Below are positions 13,982 through 17,643 of a stretch of DNA of 17,643 nt, piece by piece. The stretch's first letter is position 1, and every line of letters starts with the position of its first letter. The DNA is from CAZAGD01 sp049699975 (GTDB lineage: Bacteria > Desulfobacterota > SM23-61): assembly GCA_049699975.1 (NCBI GenBank), contig JBNAWB010000061.1:1-17643 (forward strand). Reading direction: 5' to 3'. The notes below the pieces were generated by a model, which was given only the letters and a program-made list of their open reading frames with translations, did no database searches and was not told the DNA's origin. The position numbers and the translations under genes were made by a program.

Positions 13982-14208
13982 CCTTCAAAAAATTTTACCA
14001 TATTCCTCACTCAAGGGGCCATCTCTCCCTCTTCCCAGAGGAGACTGTGACGCAATGAAGTGAAAGGGCCTGCCTTTGCCCTGACTCCCACATTTTCATC
14101 CAAGATTAGCCAATTATTAATAATTACCTAACTTCAAGAGGGAGACGTTTGTTGACAACCGATAAAAATTAGACTAATTTGAGCTAAAAAAGTTAGGAGC
14201 AGAAAAGG
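13982..14208. other. Divergent intergenic region, radical SAM / flavin oxidoreductase
   Basis: This 227-bp gap separates divergent genes. It holds the promoter at 14152-14180 and a small hairpin AGGGC with GCCCT near 14067-14085. No reading frame with a ribosome site was seen. I found no convincing promoter for the minus-strand radical SAM gene. Confidence 0.5.
14152..14180 (+). promoter_or_regulatory. Sigma70-type promoter of the flavin oxidoreductase gene
   Basis: A consensus TTGACA -35 box (14152-14157) and a TAATTT -10 box (14175-14180) are spaced by exactly 17 bp. The leader to the start codon is about 22 nt and includes an AGGAG ribosome site. Confidence 0.75.
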
Positions 14209-15144
14209 ATGAAAAATAAGATTATCGAAATCTTAGGTTCCCAATATCCCATTATCCAAGGAGCTATGCGCTTAATTACCTTAGGCGAAATGGCGGCCGC
14301 GGTCTCCCATAGTGGTGCTTTTGGCGTTATTGCGGCCTCGGGCTTGGAAGGAGCTAAATTGCGTCAAGAAATCCGCAAGGCCCGTTCCCTCACTAATAAA
14401 CCCTTCGGCATTAACATCCCTATTTACCGCCCCAATGCTCTGGAGGCATTGGAGATTGCCATCGAAGAAGGTATAAGAACGATTACTACTTCGGCCGGAG
14501 ATCCAAATAAAATAATTAAACGCGTCAAAGAAGCAAATTTGAAAATTTTGCACGTGGTCAGTACCGTCGACATGGCTAAAAAGGCCGAAAGGGCTGGAGT
14601 TGATGCCGTCATCGCCATGGGCACGGAAGGAGGTGGACATGTGGGGCGAGAAGAAATCTCTACTTTAGTTTTGATCCCTCAAATTGTGGATACAGTACAA
14701 ATTCCGGTAGTAGCCGCCGGAGGGATTGCCGATGGACGAGGATTAGTAGCGGCTTTTGCCTTGGGCGCGCAAGGGATACAAATGGGGACTCGCTTTTTAG
14801 CCACTAAGGAATGTCCCATCTCTGCAGCTTATAAACAAGCGCTCGTCGAAGCGCAAGATACCGGTACTATGGTGGCTGCTCAAAAGGGGCTACCCCTCAG
14901 AGTATTGAAAAATAGAGCAGCTTTAGCCGTCCGCAGAATGGAAGAAAACGGCGCCACTCAGCAAGAGATTAATGCTTTTGTTAATTCTCTATATGGCCAA
15001 GTGGCCGATGAAAAAAAAGATCGCCTCATGTCCGCCGGTCAGATTGCGGGTTTAATCAAAAATATACTGACCGTGGAAGAATTAATAAATAGCTTAATGA
15101 AAGAGGCCAAGGTTATTGCTCAAAATTTAGGGCAAATTTTTTGA
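14209..15144 (+). CDS. NAD(P)H-dependent flavin oxidoreductase (nitronate monooxygenase / FabK-like)
   Basis: The 311-aa TIM-barrel protein belongs to the FMN-binding family that includes nitronate monooxygenase and the enoyl-ACP reductase FabK. The N-terminus has PIIQGAMRLITLGEMAAAVSHSGAFGVIAA (14-43). GTEGGGHVG (138-146) with H144 matches the glycine-rich FMN segment. VVAAGGIADGRG (167-178) and GAQGIQMGTRFLAT (186-199) bind the FMN phosphate. GTEGGGH is close to the GTESGGH of FabK, so reduction of a 2-enoyl thioester is possible, but the family is often mis-assigned. It has its own promoter and lies 104 bp before a PaaG-like crotonase on the same strand, which favours acyl-CoA chemistry over nitronate detoxification. 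Confidence 0.9.
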   Translation: MKNKIIEILGSQYPIIQGAMRLITLGEMAAAVSHSGAFGVIAASGLEGAKLRQEIRKARSLTNKPFGINIPIYRPNALEALEIAIEEGIRTITTSAGDPNKIIKRVKEANLKILHVVSTVDMAKKAERAGVDAVIAMGTEGGGHVGREEISTLVLIPQIVDTVQIPVVAAGGIADGRGLVAAFALGAQGIQMGTRFLATKECPISAAYKQALVEAQDTGTMVAAQKGLPLRVLKNRAALAVRRMEENGATQQEINAFVNSLYGQVADEKKDRLMSAGQIAGLIKNILTVEELINSLMKEAKVIAQNLGQIF

Positions 15145-15186
15145 ACTCTGGCCATCATTCTTTATATTTTATGTATTCGAAATTTT

Positions 15187-15233
15187 CCCCGCACCCTATT
15201 GCTCTACCCCCTTATGCAGAAGGGCGGGGTGTA
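15187..15233. repeat. GC-rich hairpin region before the PaaG-like gene
   Basis: CCCCGC (15187-15192) can pair with GCGGGG in AAGGGCGGGG (15221-15230). An alternative pairing uses CTACCCC and the GGGGTGTAG that follows. The structures end a few bases before the AAAGGAGG ribosome site. They may influence translation. There is no T run to make a terminator. Confidence 0.3.
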
Positions 15234-15248
15234 GAAAGGAGGTTTTAA

Positions 15249-16037
15249 ATGAATTGGCAATTTGTCCTTTTTTCTAAAGATGATGGTATTGGCACTATTA
15301 CCCTAAATCGGCCAGAGGCGATGAATGCCTTGGGTGGAGGTATGCGGCAGGAGATTTTGTCGGCCTTAGAAGTGGCGGTGGCTGACCAAGATGTAAAAGT
15401 AATTGTCATAACAGGAGCGGGTAAAGCTTTTTGCGCTGGCGGGGATGTGAATGAATTTGTCTCTGGCGTAAGGCCAGAAGCAGATTTACCTTTTGATCAA
15501 AGGCCTACGCGGGATAAGATTGTCCTGCTCATTCAGAGCACGGGTAAACCTGTTATTGCTTCGGTAAACGGGGTAGCTGCCGGCGGTGGATGTAATCTTG
15601 CTTTAGCCTGTGACATGCGCATTGCCAGTGATCGGGCTCGCTTCGCTGAAGTTTTTGTGCGCCGCGGGTTGCATCCCGACTGGGGAGGAACTTGGTTTTT
15701 GCCGCGCCTGGTCGGTTACGCCAAAGCAGCGGAGCTTATCTTTTCCGGAGAAGTAATAGATGCGCAAGAAGCTTTACGCCTTGGTTTAGTGAATAAAGTC
15801 GTCCCTCATGAAGAGCTGCCTAAAGCCACAAAAGAATTTGCCATGAAATTTATTAAAAATGCGCCTATTCCTATCTCTTTAGCCAAAAGGGGCCTCCAAA
15901 ATTACCACCGTTTTGACCTCCCTCAGGCCTTAGATTATGAGCGGTTAGCCCAAACAATATGCTGGGAGACTGAAGATCGGGCTGAAGGTATGAAATCATT
16001 TATCGAAAAAAGAGAGCCCCTTTTTAGAGGTAAATAG
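15249..16037 (+). CDS. PaaG-like crotonase (enoyl-CoA isomerase type)
   Basis: The 262-aa protein has the crotonase CoA and oxyanion blocks LNRPEAMNAL (19-28), FCAGGDVNEF (61-70) and VNGVAAGGGCNLALACD (106-122). Both hydratase glutamates are missing: the positions of rat E144 and E164 hold N116 and F136. Instead GLHPDWGGTWFLPRLVG (140-156) with D144 is the pattern of PaaG, in which this aspartate drives double-bond isomerisation. A simple hydratase role is therefore unlikely; isomerisation of an unsaturated or ring acyl-CoA is more plausible. A strong AAAGGAGG ribosome site precedes the ATG. The gene ends 35 bp before the convergent MmgE/PrpD gene, with a dispersed hairpin between. Confidence 0.9.
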   Translation: MNWQFVLFSKDDGIGTITLNRPEAMNALGGGMRQEILSALEVAVADQDVKVIVITGAGKAFCAGGDVNEFVSGVRPEADLPFDQRPTRDKIVLLIQSTGKPVIASVNGVAAGGGCNLALACDMRIASDRARFAEVFVRRGLHPDWGGTWFLPRLVGYAKAAELIFSGEVIDAQEALRLGLVNKVVPHEELPKATKEFAMKFIKNAPIPISLAKRGLQNYHRFDLPQALDYERLAQTICWETEDRAEGMKSFIEKREPLFRGK

Positions 16038-16046
16038 TAATCCCCC

Positions 16047-16069
16047 TTTCCACTTCGTAGGTGGAAATG
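16047..16069. repeat. Dispersed hairpin, copy 2
   Basis: The 23 bases are identical to 2971-2993. TTTCCAC (16047-16053) and GTGGAAA (16061-16067) are perfect arms around the same TTCGTAG loop. It fills the gap between two convergent genes, where a hairpin could end or protect both transcripts. The outer 5 bp of the arms of copy 1 are not conserved here. Confidence 0.8.
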
Positions 16070-16072
16070 CGT

Positions 16073-17407
16073 CTATCTCTGGCAGAGCTTGATCAAATTC
16101 CGGGTATTTTTTAACTCTTCCAAATTCCAAATAGTCTTGGCCAGGCGATTGATCTTCGTCTCCGGCAAAACAAAAGCAGCTAAAGACCGAAATTTGTCTT
16201 CTAACTCCTGATCAGAAGGTGGATTGCGGGGATCTCCCTTGGGTGTAGTGATGTAGGCAGTGCATTTCTGGCCATCTTTAGTGGTGATGGTTACGCGGGC
16301 TTCGGTATCTTTGAATTCGGGAACAATCTGCGCTTTAACTTTTTTGCGCAGGGCCACCATTTGCGGATCAAGAACTTTTTGGTCTGTAAATTTATCTTCG
16401 CCCGCTGCTCCCTCAGCCAGCGCCAGGGCCGCACAAAAATAAACGCTGAATTTTCCAGCTAATCCAGTCTTGGGCTCAGTCTGTCCGGCCGAGTCCAAAC
16501 AAAAGCGGGCTACTTCGCAATTAATCTCGGTTACATCTTCAGGCTGCAGATTATATTTATTTCTTAATTCAATCACAGCATCAATAGTGGGATGAGTCAG
16601 CAGGCAAGCCGCATGAGGTTTGAAAGTATCTTTTAAAACTTCATACTTGCGGCCGAGGTCTTTGACCATCGGTTCTAATTTAGATTCATCACCTAATACC
16701 TCGAAGTACCCTTTTCTTCCTTCGATGATATTAGTCGCACAGGTAAAACCGCGCTGTGCCAAAATAGCCGAGAGCACTCCGTCAAAAGCACATTTCCCAG
16801 GATGAAACGGTTTAGTCATTGTGCCGAAGACCAAGCGCACACCTGCCGCCTGAGTTCCCGCTAATCCTATGGCGTGTTTCATCTGTTCCAGATTAAGTCC
16901 CAAAAGTTTGCCCGCCGCTACCGCGGCCCCAAAGCGGCCAAAAGTGGAGGTGGCGTGCCAGCCTCGTTCATAATGTTTCAAGCCCATACCTTTACCAATG
17001 CGCGTCTCAACTTCAAAGCCAACAATAAAAGCCTCCAGAGCATCTTTTCCTGACCGGCCCTTCCATTCGGCCACAGTCAAGACCGCCGGAATTAAGGGAG
17101 CGCTAGGATGACCCAATGACTCGGTATGGGTATCATCAAAATCTAAGGCGTGAGCCATAGCGCCATTTACTAAAGCGGCATTCATTACATTAGTCTTAAA
17201 TCCATGTCCCCAAATGGTGGCCTGCGCTTTACCATCAAAATCCTTGACCATCTTTAGCAGAATTTGGCTCAGCGGCTGGTTAGATCCTCCTAAGGCTACT
17301 CCTATGAGATCGAGAAAACAGCGTTTCGCCTGGTGGACAACTTCTTGTGGAAATGTCTTGAAAGATGTCTCTACTACATACTGAGCAAGCTTTTCCGTAA
17401 CTTTCAT
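16073..17407 (-). CDS. MmgE/PrpD family protein
   Basis: The family includes 2-methylcitrate dehydratase (PrpD), cis-aconitate decarboxylase and related dehydratases acting on small carboxylic acids. The 444-aa protein has the signature region GAMAHALDFDDTHTESLGHPSAPLIPAVLTVAEW (about 77-110), GWHATSTFGRFGAAVAAGKLLGL (about 148-170) and TKPFHPGKCAFDG. Length is typical. A strong AAGGAGG ribosome site supports the start. On the same strand it follows a methylmalonyl-CoA mutase-type gene (68 bp gap), so a link to propionate or methylmalonyl-CoA metabolism is plausible, although prpB and prpC are not in view. Substrate cannot be assigned from sequence alone. Confidence 0.92.
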   Translation of the reverse strand: MKVTEKLAQYVVETSFKTFPQEVVHQAKRCFLDLIGVALGGSNQPLSQILLKMVKDFDGKAQATIWGHGFKTNVMNAALVNGAMAHALDFDDTHTESLGHPSAPLIPAVLTVAEWKGRSGKDALEAFIVGFEVETRIGKGMGLKHYERGWHATSTFGRFGAAVAAGKLLGLNLEQMKHAIGLAGTQAAGVRLVFGTMTKPFHPGKCAFDGVLSAILAQRGFTCATNIIEGRKGYFEVLGDESKLEPMVKDLGRKYEVLKDTFKPHAACLLTHPTIDAVIELRNKYNLQPEDVTEINCEVARFCLDSAGQTEPKTGLAGKFSVYFCAALALAEGAAGEDKFTDQKVLDPQMVALRKKVKAQIVPEFKDTEARVTITTKDGQKCTAYITTPKGDPRNPPSDQELEDKFRSLAAFVLPETKINRLAKTIWNLEELKNTRNLIKLCQR

Positions 17408-17436
17408 TTAATCCTCCTTGAATTTAATCTCCCTTA

Positions 17437-17457
17437 CCCCTCTTTAGAAAAGAGGGG
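17437..17457. repeat. Intercistronic hairpin between the mutase and MmgE/PrpD genes
   Basis: CCCCTCTTT (17437-17445) and AAAGAGGGG (17449-17457) are perfect 9-bp arms around a 3-nt loop. On the minus strand it is followed by TAAGGGAG and then the MmgE/PrpD ribosome site, with no T run. It may act as an mRNA processing or stabilising hairpin, or be a short dispersed repeat. Confidence 0.55.
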
Positions 17458-17475
17458 CAGTCTCCGTGATATTTA

Positions 17476-17643
17476 TCATATAGCCGCTGGTTGGTACTCC
17501 CCAAAAACTTCTCTTAGAACGTCGCACATTTCCTGGAGCGTAACGTAAGCTTTCACACAATTCAAGAAATAAGGAATTAAGTTTTCTTCTTCTTTTTGCG
17601 CCGCTGTCTTCAATTCTTTAAGCAAGCGGGCAACTTCTTTATT
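17476..17643 (-). CDS. Methylmalonyl-CoA mutase family protein, C-terminal fragment (cut by window end)
   Basis: The open frame runs in from the right edge and stops at 17476; 55 codons are visible. The end reads NLIPYFLNCVKAYVTLQEMCDVLREVFGEYQP when joined from two parts, with the KAYVTLQEMCD and LREVFGEY blocks. This is the usual C-terminus of the catalytic (large-subunit, TIM-barrel) part of acyl-CoA mutases of the methylmalonyl-CoA type, with no B12-binding domain after it. The cobalamin domain is therefore probably a separate gene. It is co-directional with MmgE/PrpD. Identification rests only on the C-terminal end. Confidence 0.8.
   Translation of the reverse strand, partial: NKEVARLLKELKTAAQKEEENLIPYFLNCVKAYVTLQEMCDVLREVFGEYQPAAI

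Overview
The window looks like chromosomal DNA of a bacterium, probably an anaerobe that degrades acyl-CoA compounds. Shine-Dalgarno sites and sigma70-type promoters with 17-bp spacers are present, and there is a bacterial TPP riboswitch with an intrinsic terminator. The thiazole synthase is the sulfide-using, histidine-type Thi4. Crotonases, an MmgE/PrpD protein and a methylmalonyl-CoA mutase-type protein suggest fermentative or syntrophic fatty and organic acid metabolism. I cannot name a species; Desulfobacterota or an anaerobic Firmicutes-like lineage are guesses. I see no rRNA, tRNA, CRISPR, phage or transposase gene.

Layout. (1) 1-2373: a promoter, a TPP riboswitch with a visible antiterminator/terminator switch, then thi4 and thiC, the two branches of thiamine precursor synthesis. 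(2) 2412-2873, minus strand: bacterioferritin, convergent with thiC. A divergent promoter region (2874-3052) carries a perfect 12-bp inverted repeat. (3) 3053-6921: a tight co-directional run of lysophosphatidate-type acyltransferase, enoyl-CoA hydratase, alpha/beta hydrolase, DinB/MDMPI-like metalloprotein and a single-domain ArsA/Get3-type ATPase. (4) 6922-9322: a convergent histidine kinase/response regulator pair whose 3' ends overlap. Each gene is preceded by a copy of the same 130-155 bp repeat, so the repeats form a large inverted pair around the locus. A stand-alone receiver follows just outside (9407-9796). (5) 9884-11431: an FGGY sugar kinase. (6) 11457-13945, minus strand: a DJ-1/PfpI protein, and upstream of it an unusual radical SAM protein with a duplicated N-terminal module, a PDZ domain and a DUF512-like tail. 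(7) 14209-16037: a FabK/nitronate-monooxygenase-type flavoprotein and a PaaG-like crotonase. (8) 16073-17643, minus strand: an MmgE/PrpD protein, preceded by the C-terminal end of a methylmalonyl-CoA mutase large subunit cut by the window edge.

How the parts fit. The thiamine operon should be shut off by TPP through premature termination. The acyltransferase-to-ATPase run and the right-hand genes both point to acyl-CoA chemistry, but no complete pathway is visible. The most unusual elements are the repeat-flanked two-component locus and the architecture of the radical SAM protein.
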